NCBI GenBank assembly: GCA_964625855.1
Contig: CAZVFC010000026.1
Coordinates: forward strand, 49,646-113,645
Direction: 5' to 3'
DNA length: 64,000 nt
Source: JAPLUA01 sp964625855
Lineage (GTDB): Bacteria; Verrucomicrobiota; Verrucomicrobiia; Limisphaerales; UBA8199
Numbering within the stretch: the first letter of the stretch is position 1; the number at the start of each line of letters is the position of its first letter. Positions 35,646 to 43,675 of this stretch are shown piece by piece. Below the pieces are notes generated by a model. It did not search any database, was not told the origin of the DNA, and worked only from the letters and a program-made list of their open reading frames with translations. Both the position numbers and the translations under genes were made by a program.

Positions 35646-36116
35646 ATGCGCATTGAAATCGAGCAGGAAGAGGATGGCCGCTGGCTGGCGGAGGTGATGG
35701 ATTTGCCGGGAGTCATGGTCTATGGCGCCAGCCGCGAAGAAGCCGTAGCCCGCGTGAAAGCGCTCGCCCTCCGCGTCCTCGCCGACCGCTTGGAACATGG
35801 GGAGACAATCCCCGAGCTGCTGGATGTCTTCTCCGTGGCTGAATCGCGAAAGCCCCACCTAGCGCTTGAGACCGGCATCAACCTGCTGGAGTTGCGCTGC
35901 CTCGAGCGGGCCGAGCCTCCGGAGAACCTTGGCGGCGGGGATTTGGAGGAGGACCGACTGCCTGGCCTGGCGGGGTTCTCGCTGCTCGCTGGGAGGGGGA
36001 TTTCGGGGGCCGTACCGGCAATTGGAAATGAGCCCGGCCGAGACCTACTACCTGTAGTGTCAGCCGTTATCGCGCGACCACAAGGTATAGCGCTGTTCTT
36101 GGCGTTTCTGGTTTAA
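35646..36116 (+). CDS. HicB-like protein with a C-terminal extension
   Basis: Residues 1-65 (MRIEIEQEEDGRWLAEVMDL, PGVMVYGASREEAVARVKAL) match the partial RNase H fold of HicB-family antitoxins. The last 90 residues show no domain and may be read-through of non-coding sequence after loss of the original stop. No hicA toxin gene is found on either side. It could be an orphan antitoxin, a remnant of a toxin-antitoxin pair, or a stand-alone HicB-like protein. ATG 35646 was chosen because it begins the domain. Confidence 0.6.
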   Translation: MRIEIEQEEDGRWLAEVMDLPGVMVYGASREEAVARVKALALRVLADRLEHGETIPELLDVFSVAESRKPHLALETGINLLELRCLERAEPPENLGGGDLEEDRLPGLAGFSLLAGRGISGAVPAIGNEPGRDLLPVVSAVIARPQGIALFLAFLV

Positions 36117-36269
36117 GGGGCTCCAGAATGCAACGGTTGGGCTCGCGGACAGGTTTCCGGACGGGGGATGCGAATGGCGCCAAGGAGAGGCCAGAAGTGC
36201 TTATTCTCAGTTCGGAAGTCAAAAAACTAGATATGTTCATCTGGGTGCGCCTGTGGTTAGATTCCCTGT

Positions 36270-38243
36270 ATGCAAGATGATCGGAAAACACTCGATGACC
36301 GCAACAAGATGACTGACCTGGAGCGGCTGCGCCACTCCTGCGCCCATGTGATGGCCACCGCCATCCTGCGCCTTTGGCCGGATGCCCAGTTCGCCGCCGG
36401 ACCGCCCGTCGAGAACGGGTTCTACTATGACGTGGACCTCGAGCATCGCATCAGCCCCGAAGACTTCCCGGCCATCGAAGCCGAGATGAAGAAGGTGATC
36501 AAAGCGAACCTGACCTTCGAGCAGGTCGTCGTCACCCGCGAACAGGCGATCAAGGACTCGGAGAGTGGGCGGCTGGGCGGTTTGAGCGAGCGGCCGGGCA
36601 ACCCGAGCAAGTTCAAGCTCGGCAACCTGGCCGACATCCCCGAAGGCGAGCCAATCACTTACTTCAAGAGCGGGGACTTCATTGATCTCTGCGCCGGCCC
36701 GCACGTGATGCGCACCGGCAACATCGGCGCCTTCAAGCTCACCAGCGTCGCCAGCGCCTACTACAAAGGCGACGAGAAGAACCCGCAGCTTCAGCGCATC
36801 TACGGCACGGCCTTCAAGAACAAGACCGAGCTGGAGGCCTACTTCAAGATGCTGGAGGAAGCCAAGCGCCGCGATCATCGCAAGATCGGCACCGAGATGG
36901 GCCTCTACACGATTGACGCCGATTTCACCGGCCCCGGCTTGCCGCTCTGGCTGCCCAAAGGCGGCGCAGTTATCGAAGAACTGGAGAAGCTGGCCAAGGA
37001 AACCGAGTTCCTGGCCGGCTACGTGCGCGTCAAGACGCCGCACATCGCCAAGGAGGTCATGTACCAAACCTCCGGGCACCTGCCGTATTACGCGGAGTCC
37101 ATGTTTCCCCCGATGGAACTGATCGAGGAGGAGGCGCGCCCGGACAAGCGCTTTCTCGAGGCCCGAGTGCAGCTCGCTATCCACAAGAAACAGGAACTGG
37201 CAGAAGCGGGCGACGCCGCGGGGCTCGCGCATTGGGATAAGCAGCAGGCCGAAGCTACGGCAGCTCTGGATAAACTCACGATGCGCTACTACCTGAAGGC
37301 CATGAACTGCCCGCACCACCACCGCATCTTCGCTGCGGAGCCGCGCAGTTACCGCGACCTGCCGCTGCGGCTGACCGAATACGGCTGTTGCTACCGCTAT
37401 GAACAATCCGGGGAGCTATTCGGGCTGATGCGGGTCCGCTCGCTCAACATGAACGACGCGCACATCTACTGTACCCCCGAGCAGTTCGCGCAGGAGTTCA
37501 ACGCCGTGAACGAAATGTACCTGAAGTATTTCAAGATCTTCGGCATCGAGAAATACGTGATGCGCTTCAGCACCCACGGTAAAGAGGGGCTGGGCAAGAA
37601 ATACGTCAACGAACCGGAGCTGTGGATTCAAACCGAAAATATGGTGCGTGAGGTACTCAAGAACTCCGGCATTAACTACGTCGAGGTGGCCAACGAAGCG
37701 GCGTTCTACGGGCCGAAGATTGATGTGCAGGTCTGGAGCGTGATTGGCCGCGAGTTTACGCTGGCGACCAACCAGGTGGACTTCGCCGTGCCCAAGCGAT
37801 TCGGGCTGGTCTATCGCGACCGGGACAACACCGAGAAGACGCCCCTTTGCATCCACCGCGCGCCACTGGGCACCCACGAACGGTTCGTCGGCTTTCTCAT
37901 CGAGCATTACGCCGGCAACTTCCCGCTTTGGCTCGCTCCGGAACAGGTCCGTGTGCTGACCGTCGGAGAGGAAGATCAACTGGTGGCCTACGCCAGGAGC
38001 ATCGTGCAGGAACTACGCGCCAACATGGTCCGCGCCGAGGGCGATTTCGGCAGCGACAAGATCAACGGCAAGATTCAGCAGGCTGAGCAGGCCAAAGTCC
38101 ACACCATGCTGGTGGTGGGCCCACGCGACCTGGCCGCCAACGCGGTCAGCGTCCGCATCCACGGCAAAGGCAGCCTGGGCGCCCAACCCAGGGCGGAAGC
38201 TGTGGCGCAAATTCTGACGGCAGTTCGCGAGCGACGGGCGTAG
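36270..38243 (+). CDS. thrS: threonine-tRNA ligase (no TGS domain)
   Basis: This enzyme charges tRNA-Thr and edits Ser-tRNA-Thr. The 657-residue protein begins directly at the editing domain (RHSCAHVMATAI, then DLCAGPH), so the N-terminal TGS domain of the E. coli enzyme is missing. Catalytic motifs are present: TSGHLPYY, the zinc Cys in AMNCPHHH (NCPGH in E. coli), RLTEYGCCYRYE, GLMRVRSLNMNDAH, and HRAPLGTHERF. About 50 charged residues (about 286-338) are inserted before AMNCP. The anticodon-binding domain follows from PLWLAPEQV. An ATG at 36309 is an alternative start. It converges with fusA. Confidence 0.95.
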   Translation: MQDDRKTLDDRNKMTDLERLRHSCAHVMATAILRLWPDAQFAAGPPVENGFYYDVDLEHRISPEDFPAIEAEMKKVIKANLTFEQVVVTREQAIKDSESGRLGGLSERPGNPSKFKLGNLADIPEGEPITYFKSGDFIDLCAGPHVMRTGNIGAFKLTSVASAYYKGDEKNPQLQRIYGTAFKNKTELEAYFKMLEEAKRRDHRKIGTEMGLYTIDADFTGPGLPLWLPKGGAVIEELEKLAKETEFLAGYVRVKTPHIAKEVMYQTSGHLPYYAESMFPPMELIEEEARPDKRFLEARVQLAIHKKQELAEAGDAAGLAHWDKQQAEATAALDKLTMRYYLKAMNCPHHHRIFAAEPRSYRDLPLRLTEYGCCYRYEQSGELFGLMRVRSLNMNDAHIYCTPEQFAQEFNAVNEMYLKYFKIFGIEKYVMRFSTHGKEGLGKKYVNEPELWIQTENMVREVLKNSGINYVEVANEAAFYGPKIDVQVWSVIGREFTLATNQVDFAVPKRFGLVYRDRDNTEKTPLCIHRAPLGTHERFVGFLIEHYAGNFPLWLAPEQVRVLTVGEEDQLVAYARSIVQELRANMVRAEGDFGSDKINGKIQQAEQAKVHTMLVVGPRDLAANAVSVRIHGKGSLGAQPRAEAVAQILTAVRERRA

Positions 38244-38295
38244 CGCAAGCGGCCAGCTTCGGCCTAATCGCAGTCTTTAGACGCCGGACCTGCGC

Positions 38296-40488
38296 TCACG
38301 CGCGGGCGGCAGGCCGGCCTTTGGTGGTGTCCAGAATCCCGGCGACGATGCTGGCGGGCACCGGGTCAAAACGGAACGGCTCCATTGAATACGCGGCGCG
38401 GCCTTTTGACAGCGAGCGAATCGCCGTTGCGTAACCAAACATCTCGGCCAGAGGGACCTCGGCCGTGACAATAGTCGTGGCTTCCTTGGCTTCGATATGC
38501 ACAATCTTGCCGCGGCGGCGAGTCAGGTCGCCCAGCAAATCGCCCTGATACTCGTCGGGCGTTGTCACCTCCACCTTCATGACCGGCTCGAGCAGGATCG
38601 GGTTGGCCTTCTTGGCCGCTTCTTTCACGGCAAAGATGCCGGCCATCTTGAAGGCCAGTTCGCTCGAATCCACCTCGTGGAAAGTGCCATCCACTACGGC
38701 AACCTTAACATCAACCACCGGGTAGCCCGCGAGCACGCCGCCCGCAACGGCTTCTTCAATCCCGTGAATCACCGCCGGAATGTATTCCTTGGGGATCGCG
38801 CCGCCGACGATCTTATTCTCGATCTCAACGCCTTTGCCCCGTTCATTCGGAGCGAGGGTGATGCAGGCGTGGCCGTATTGGCCCCGGCCGCCGGATTGGC
38901 GGATGAACTTGCCCTCGCCGTCGGCCGCTTTGGTCACTGTCTCGCGATACGCGATCTGCGGGGCGCCGGCGTTGGCGCTGACCTTGAATTCACGGAAGAG
39001 GCGATCGCGGATAATCTCCAGGTGGAGTTCACCCATGCCGGCGATGATGAGCTGTCCCGTTTCCTCGTTGGTAAAGCAGCGGAAAGTCGGGTCCTCCTCG
39101 GCCAACCGTTGCAAGCCCTCGCCCAGCTTCTCGCGGTCGGCTTTGGTCTTCGGCTCGACGGCCATCGAGATGACGGGCTCGGGGAACGTGGGCGGTTCGA
39201 GCAGCACCTCGAAGTCCTGGTCGCACAGCGTATCGCCGGTAGTTATGTTTCGCAAGCCGACCAGCGCGGCGATATCGCCGGCGAAAGTCGTCTCGACGTC
39301 AATGCGCTTGTCGGCCTGGATCATCAGGACGCGACTGACGCGTTCCCGCTTGCGGGTGCGCGTGTTGTAGATCGTGTCGCCCTTGCTGAGCCGGCCGCTA
39401 TAGACGCGGAAAAAGACCAGCTTGCCGACATAGGGATCGGTCCAGAGCTTGAAGGCAAGCGAACAGAACTTGCCGCTGTCATCGGACCGAACCTCAACTT
39501 TGTCATCGGTGCCGGGCACGATGCCGACAGGAGGCGGCACGTCGAGCGGGGAAGGCAGGTAATCAACCACGGCATCCACCAGCGGCTGCACGCCGCGCTT
39601 CTTGAAGGCTGAGCCGCAAAGCACCGGCACGAGCTCAATCCTGCATGTCAGCCGGCGAATCGCCGCCTTCAAGACCTGCACTGAGACCGGCTTGTTTTCG
39701 ATTACCAACTCCGCCACCGCCTCGTCCTTGTTGGACACGGCGTCCACCAGCTCCGCCAGCGCGGCCTGCGCGGATTCCTTCAGGTTGTCCGGGATTTCAG
39801 TTACGGTGTGCTTGAGGCCCACGTCGTCGTTCGGCGCATAGACGATGGCCTTTTGGTTCACGACATCAATGACGCCGTCGAAGTGGTCCTCCTTGCCAAT
39901 GGGCAGGAAGATCGGGTAGGCATAGGCGCCCAACTTCTTGCGCATGTCATTGAGCGCATTCTCGAAATTAGCACCCGTCCGGTCCATCTTGTTGACGAAG
40001 GCAATGCGGGGAACCTTATACTTGGTGGCCTGCCGCCAGACGGTCTCCGACTGCGGTTGGACGCCGGCGACGCCGCAGAACACCGCCACCGCGCCATCGA
40101 GCACCCGCATCGAGCGTTCGACCTCGGCGGTGAAGTCCACGTGACCCGGGGTGTCAATGATATTGATCCGGTGCGGGATGCCCTGGAAGGCCTTGAAAGT
40201 GCCGTCGTCCTTTTGGGTCCAGTAACAGGTGGTGGCCGCCGAAGTGATGGTGATGCCCCGTTCGCGCTCCTGCTCCATCCAGTCCGTGACGGTGTTGCCG
40301 TCATCCACATCCCCCATCTTGTGGATCAGGCCCGTGTAGAACAGGATGCGCTCGGTGGTGGTGGTCTTGCCGGCATCAATATGCGCGGCGATGCCAATGT
40401 TGCGCGTGCGCTCCATCGGGTACTCTCGCTTGGGCGCATTCGATCCTTTGGCCTTCGTCGGCCTTTTGGTTTCTCTTGCCGTGTCCAT
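38296..40488 (-). CDS. fusA: translation elongation factor G
   Basis: EF-G is the GTPase that drives ribosomal translocation and, with RRF, recycling. It has 730 residues. G1 is AHIDAGKTTTTE, G2 RGITIT, G3 DTPGHVDF, G4 NKMD and G5 GSAFK. Domains II to V follow, with YMEPFRFDPVPASI-like residues at the end. A 24-residue basic extension precedes MERTRNIGIAAH. A GAGG lies six bases before the ATG. It follows rpsG in the usual str order, but an intrinsic terminator stands between them. Confidence 0.97.
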   Translation of the reverse strand: MDTARETKRPTKAKGSNAPKREYPMERTRNIGIAAHIDAGKTTTTERILFYTGLIHKMGDVDDGNTVTDWMEQERERGITITSAATTCYWTQKDDGTFKAFQGIPHRINIIDTPGHVDFTAEVERSMRVLDGAVAVFCGVAGVQPQSETVWRQATKYKVPRIAFVNKMDRTGANFENALNDMRKKLGAYAYPIFLPIGKEDHFDGVIDVVNQKAIVYAPNDDVGLKHTVTEIPDNLKESAQAALAELVDAVSNKDEAVAELVIENKPVSVQVLKAAIRRLTCRIELVPVLCGSAFKKRGVQPLVDAVVDYLPSPLDVPPPVGIVPGTDDKVEVRSDDSGKFCSLAFKLWTDPYVGKLVFFRVYSGRLSKGDTIYNTRTRKRERVSRVLMIQADKRIDVETTFAGDIAALVGLRNITTGDTLCDQDFEVLLEPPTFPEPVISMAVEPKTKADREKLGEGLQRLAEEDPTFRCFTNEETGQLIIAGMGELHLEIIRDRLFREFKVSANAGAPQIAYRETVTKAADGEGKFIRQSGGRGQYGHACITLAPNERGKGVEIENKIVGGAIPKEYIPAVIHGIEEAVAGGVLAGYPVVDVKVAVVDGTFHEVDSSELAFKMAGIFAVKEAAKKANPILLEPVMKVEVTTPDEYQGDLLGDLTRRRGKIVHIEAKEATTIVTAEVPLAEMFGYATAIRSLSKGRAAYSMEPFRFDPVPASIVAGILDTTKGRPAARA

Positions 40489-40500
40489 CTCAGCCTCGAT

Positions 40501-40543
40501 TAAAATAAAAACGCCCCGGGTCTCGGTCGGCCTTCGGGGCGTT
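40501..40543 (-). terminator. intrinsic terminator between rpsG and fusA
   Basis: On the minus strand, AACGCCCCG pairs with CGGGGCGTT across a 16-base loop, and TTTATTTTA follows the stem. It begins 14 bases after the rpsG stop, and its T-tract ends just before the fusA Shine-Dalgarno sequence. Confidence 0.75.
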
Positions 40544-40556
40544 AAACTAAGGAATC

Positions 40557-41030
40557 TTACCAGCGAAAATGCGCAAATGCCTTGTTGGCCTGGGCCATCT
40601 TGTGCACCTCATCACGTTTGCGGATTGCATTCCCCTGGCCCTGGTACGCCTCCAGGATTTCCGCCGCCAGCGCCGCCTTCATCGGCACCCCCTTGCGCGC
40701 ATCGGCGAAATCCACCAGCCAGCGCAGCGCCAGCGAGAACTGCCGGTCCGTCGGCACTTCCAGCGGCACCTGGTAAGTCGCGCCGCCCACGCGGCGCGCT
40801 TTGACTTCCAGGCGCGGCTTGGCGTTATCCACCGCCCGCTGCAACACTTCCAGCGGGTTGGTCGCCGGGTTCTTGGCGATGAGCTCATCGAAAGCCCCAT
40901 AGACAATCCGCTGCGCCACACTTTTCTTGCCTTGTCCCATGACCGTGTTCACCAGGCGTGTTACCAACGCGCTGTTGAATTTCGCATCCTTGGGAATCGG
41001 CCGACTGACTGCTCGACGACGTCGCGACAT
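40557..41030 (-). CDS. rpsG: 30S ribosomal protein S7
   Basis: This 157-residue primary 16S rRNA-binding protein nucleates the 30S head. Typical segments are MSRRRRAVSR, NSALVTRLVNTVMGQGKKSVA, NAKPRLEVKARRVGGATYQVP and KRDEVHKMAQANKAFAHFRW. Normal length. It lies in the str cluster between rpsL and fusA; the 57-base spacer to rpsL carries five repeated GTTAA-type cores. Confidence 0.97.
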   Translation of the reverse strand: MSRRRRAVSRPIPKDAKFNSALVTRLVNTVMGQGKKSVAQRIVYGAFDELIAKNPATNPLEVLQRAVDNAKPRLEVKARRVGGATYQVPLEVPTDRQFSLALRWLVDFADARKGVPMKAALAAEILEAYQGQGNAIRKRDEVHKMAQANKAFAHFRW

Positions 41031-41044
41031 GTTCTTGCTAAACC

Positions 41045-41083
41045 GTTAAATGGGTTGAATAGGTTAAATCGTTAATGGGTTAA
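41045..41083. repeat. five GTTAA/GTTGA cores between rpsL and rpsG
   Basis: On the plus strand the cores start at 41045, 41054, 41063, 41071 and 41079, so the spacing is 9, 9, 8 and 8 bases. They fill the rpsL-rpsG gap, 15 to 53 bases upstream of the rpsG ATG. Confidence 0.6.
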
Positions 41084-41087
41084 ACGC

Positions 41088-41507
41088 TCAGGCGGCAGGC
41101 GCGGGGGCCGCGGCAGGAGCGGCAGGTTTGGCGCCGGGCTTGGGCCGCTTCACTCCATACTTGGAACGGCTCACGCGCCGTTTCTCGACGCCAGCAGCGT
41201 CAAGGGTGCCCCGCACGATATGGTAGCGAACACCGGGCAAATCCTTCACACGACCGCCGCGCACGAGCACGATCGAGTGTTCCTGCAGATTGTGGCCCTC
41301 ATCGGGGATGTAGGCAATGACCTCATGCCCGTTCGTCAACCGCACCTTGGCGACCTTGCGCATCGCCGAGTTCGGCTTCTTGGGGGTGCGGGTCATGACC
41401 TGAATGCAGACACCCCGCCGGAAGGGCGAGTTATCCAAGGCAGGCGACTTGGACTTGTGCTTCAGTTTGCGGCGGCCCTTGCGGACCAATTGATTAATTG
41501 TCGGCAT
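41088..41507 (-). CDS. rpsL: 30S ribosomal protein S12
   Basis: This 139-residue decoding-centre protein has TPKKPNSAMRK, with the Lys that confers streptomycin sensitivity, and GGRVKDLPGVRYH, with the second such Lys. Both are wild type. After SKYGVKRPKPG it carries an extra Ala/Pro tail of about 14 residues (APAAAPAPAA), absent from E. coli S12. It is the first gene of rpsL-rpsG-fusA and has a promoter just upstream. Confidence 0.97.
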   Translation of the reverse strand: MPTINQLVRKGRRKLKHKSKSPALDNSPFRRGVCIQVMTRTPKKPNSAMRKVAKVRLTNGHEVIAYIPDEGHNLQEHSIVLVRGGRVKDLPGVRYHIVRGTLDAAGVEKRRVSRSKYGVKRPKPGAKPAAPAAAPAPAA

Positions 41508-41552
41508 TATGCGTTAAATTCCCCTGCCACTTCTTGGGCAAACGGGAGGCGA

Positions 41553-41580
41553 AATATAGCAAACCGAATCGCGGACGCAA
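41553..41580 (-). promoter_or_regulatory. promoter of the rpsL operon
   Basis: On the minus strand, TTGCGT (41580-41575) and TATATT (41558-41553) are spaced by 16 bases, about 45 bases before the rpsL ATG. AGGGGA lies 13 bases before the ATG, a little far for a Shine-Dalgarno sequence. Confidence 0.55.
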
Positions 41581-41656
41581 CAACTATTTCGGACACCAAT
41601 TTGGGGCATTCCAGCCCCCGGACAGGCAACAGTTGCTGCTGCGGCACGGCGCGCCA

Positions 41657-42550
41657 CTAAGCAGATTCCCACTGCTCGCGCAACAGCCTGACCGCAGACG
41701 GAAGGGCTTTGACGGGGTCGCCCTTGCAGCCACACTCGAAGCTGACAAAGTCCTGGTAGCCGATGATCTTGAGTCCCTTGAAACCACTCACGTAGTTGTC
41801 GCCTTCGTCCTCGCCGGGAACCTTGCGGGTCTTGCGGCTGGCGACGTGGACGTGATGGAGGTATTTGCCAGCGGCGATGAAAGCGGCCATGTCATTGGTT
41901 TCTTCCCAGGTCATGTGCCAAAAGTCGCCCATCAGAGCAACGCCGGGGTTGTTGACATCGCGGCAGATGGCCGCGCCGTCGGCGACCTGGCGAAGGAAAT
42001 GGCATTCGCGGCGGTTCAGCGGTTCGAGGATCACCCGCGTTCCGGCCTTCTGAGCGTGGTCACCCAGCTCGGCCAGCAGCTTGATCAGCAGCTCGCGCGA
42101 TTCCTGATGGCCTAGCTTGGTCTGATTATGAAAAGCCGGCACCATGATCATGCCGGTCGAGCCCAGCGCACCGGCCGCCGTGAGAATCTCCTTCATGGAC
42201 TCGATCGCCTTCTGGCGAACCGGCTCCTGTTCGGAAATGAGGACACCTTCGAATCCAGCGCACACGGCGCTGAGCTTGATCTTCCGGCCTCCCAATGCCT
42301 TCTGCAGTTCCTCGACGCGTTTGGACAAGCCGCGGCCACCAACTTCCAGGCCTTCGAAACCGTTCATCTCCATGAAATCGAGCTTCTCGCCCAGTGACTT
42401 GCCGGGCGCCACTCCCTCCTGGCAGGAAAGGCGCAGCCGCGAGGGCTGGGGCGGGTCGGGCAGGGTGAAGGCGCCGGCGGCAGGCGCGGCGGCTCCCACG
42501 ATTCCCGTGGCGGCAGATACAGTCAGGAATTCACGGCGATTCAGTTTCAT
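41657..42550 (-). CDS. Tat-exported sugar isomerase/hydroxypyruvate isomerase-like protein
   Basis: This is a 297-residue TIM-barrel protein of the xylose isomerase-like superfamily. The signal is twin-arginine (LNRREFLTVSAATGIVGAAA). Barrel markers include FMEMNGFEGLEVGG, VCAGFEG, RVILEPLNRRECHF (catalytic-type Glu), VALMGDFWHM and HHVHVASR, close to hydroxypyruvate isomerase. Export suggests a periplasmic sugar substrate. ATG 42550 starts the Tat signal; an upstream in-frame ATG at 42592 adds 14 unlike residues. It lies 51 bases downstream of the prepilin-like gene on the same strand. Confidence 0.87.
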   Translation of the reverse strand: MKLNRREFLTVSAATGIVGAAAPAAGAFTLPDPPQPSRLRLSCQEGVAPGKSLGEKLDFMEMNGFEGLEVGGRGLSKRVEELQKALGGRKIKLSAVCAGFEGVLISEQEPVRQKAIESMKEILTAAGALGSTGMIMVPAFHNQTKLGHQESRELLIKLLAELGDHAQKAGTRVILEPLNRRECHFLRQVADGAAICRDVNNPGVALMGDFWHMTWEETNDMAAFIAAGKYLHHVHVASRKTRKVPGEDEGDNYVSGFKGLKIIGYQDFVSFECGCKGDPVKALPSAVRLLREQWESA

Positions 42551-42601
42551 GGGCGGGGAGACTAACAGGTGGGGCGTTTTTGGGGAGCCCAAAGTTCAGG
42601 G

Positions 42602-43483
42602 CTACTTCAGCGCGGAAGTTCGTAGCTGCAGCCAGGCGACGTCGGGGTTATTTGGCGAAGGCACGTTGAGAGGCAGATTATTGTTGTAAAGGACGGGTGG
42701 CATGGTGCGCTGGTCCCGCCACTTGTGGACTTCGGAATGGCCGTCGGCGAGGGCGATGCCGCAGGCTTTGGCGTGAAAGCTGGCGGGATAGTCAATGATC
42801 TTAGCAGCGGCGTTCGTTAGGGCGCATTCGACCGCCAGTCCGGCGTCATTGATGCTGTCGGGGTGTTCATCGGTGATAACCCAGAGCATCGAGGGAGACG
42901 GCTGGGTAACGTCTCCCAGTTTGCCGTAAGTTCGCCAGGCCGTCGAGGGATTGCCGTTGTCGCCGCCGAGCCAGGGGCCCACGACGGGGCGCAGCGGCGG
43001 AGCCATCATCGTGCCGACGGCCTGGTTCATGGCAACGCTCCGCACGCGGCTGAAGGTCTTGCCACCCATGCTCACTACGCTGCGGTCGGCAGGGCACTTG
43101 TAAATCGCGGCATTCTTCGTGTAAGGCCCCAGCCTGCCGTACTTGGCGTCAAGCAGGAAACTGATTGTATAATTGGCGATATTGCCGCCGTCAAAATTCA
43201 TCGAGCCACCACACCAGTTGCCGTTCTGACCATTGTCTTCATTGGGCGGCAACCAGTCGGCATGGTCTCCGGCGTAGAGTTGCCAGGCGAGCATGATCTG
43301 GCGGCTGTTATTCATGCACCAGATACCCTGGGCACGCAGCTTGGCCCGGGTCAAAGCGGGGAGCAGCAGGGCCGCCAGAATGGCAATGATGGCAATGACA
43401 ACCAGCAACTCGATGAGGGTGAAGGCGTGCGGGATTTGTCGGGCGGCTCGCACCGGATGTTTAACTGGCGCCAATGTTCTCAT
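42602..43483 (-). CDS. type IV prepilin-like protein
   Basis: This 293-residue protein begins with a prepilin signal HAFTLIELLVVIAIIAILAALLLP, cut before the Phe and N-methylated. The soluble part contains Cys-rich and Trp-rich stretches (MNNSRQIMLAWQLYAGDH, YKCPADRSV). It ends with an H-x9-DG-type segment, FHAKACGIALADGHSEVHKW. This is the large verrucomicrobial/planctomycetal family of pseudopilin-like surface proteins, whose role is unclear and may be secretion or adhesion. The 192 bases upstream hold no gene. Confidence 0.88.
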   Translation of the reverse strand: MRTLAPVKHPVRAARQIPHAFTLIELLVVIAIIAILAALLLPALTRAKLRAQGIWCMNNSRQIMLAWQLYAGDHADWLPPNEDNGQNGNWCGGSMNFDGGNIANYTISFLLDAKYGRLGPYTKNAAIYKCPADRSVVSMGGKTFSRVRSVAMNQAVGTMMAPPLRPVVGPWLGGDNGNPSTAWRTYGKLGDVTQPSPSMLWVITDEHPDSINDAGLAVECALTNAAAKIIDYPASFHAKACGIALADGHSEVHKWRDQRTMPPVLYNNNLPLNVPSPNNPDVAWLQLRTSALK

Positions 43484-43675
43484 AACGGGCAGTCGGCCTC
43501 AAATCCGTCGGAGCGTCATTCAGCTACTGTCCGCAGGATACCTGGATTGCGTGCCCGCGGTCAAGTAAGGAACCTGCGACGAAAGACGTCCCTTCCGGGT
43601 ATTTGGGCGACCAGGCCGCGCCGGGTCGTGGACCAGCACCCCGAGCACCCGACCGCCCCAAATCGGCCCATCGCA

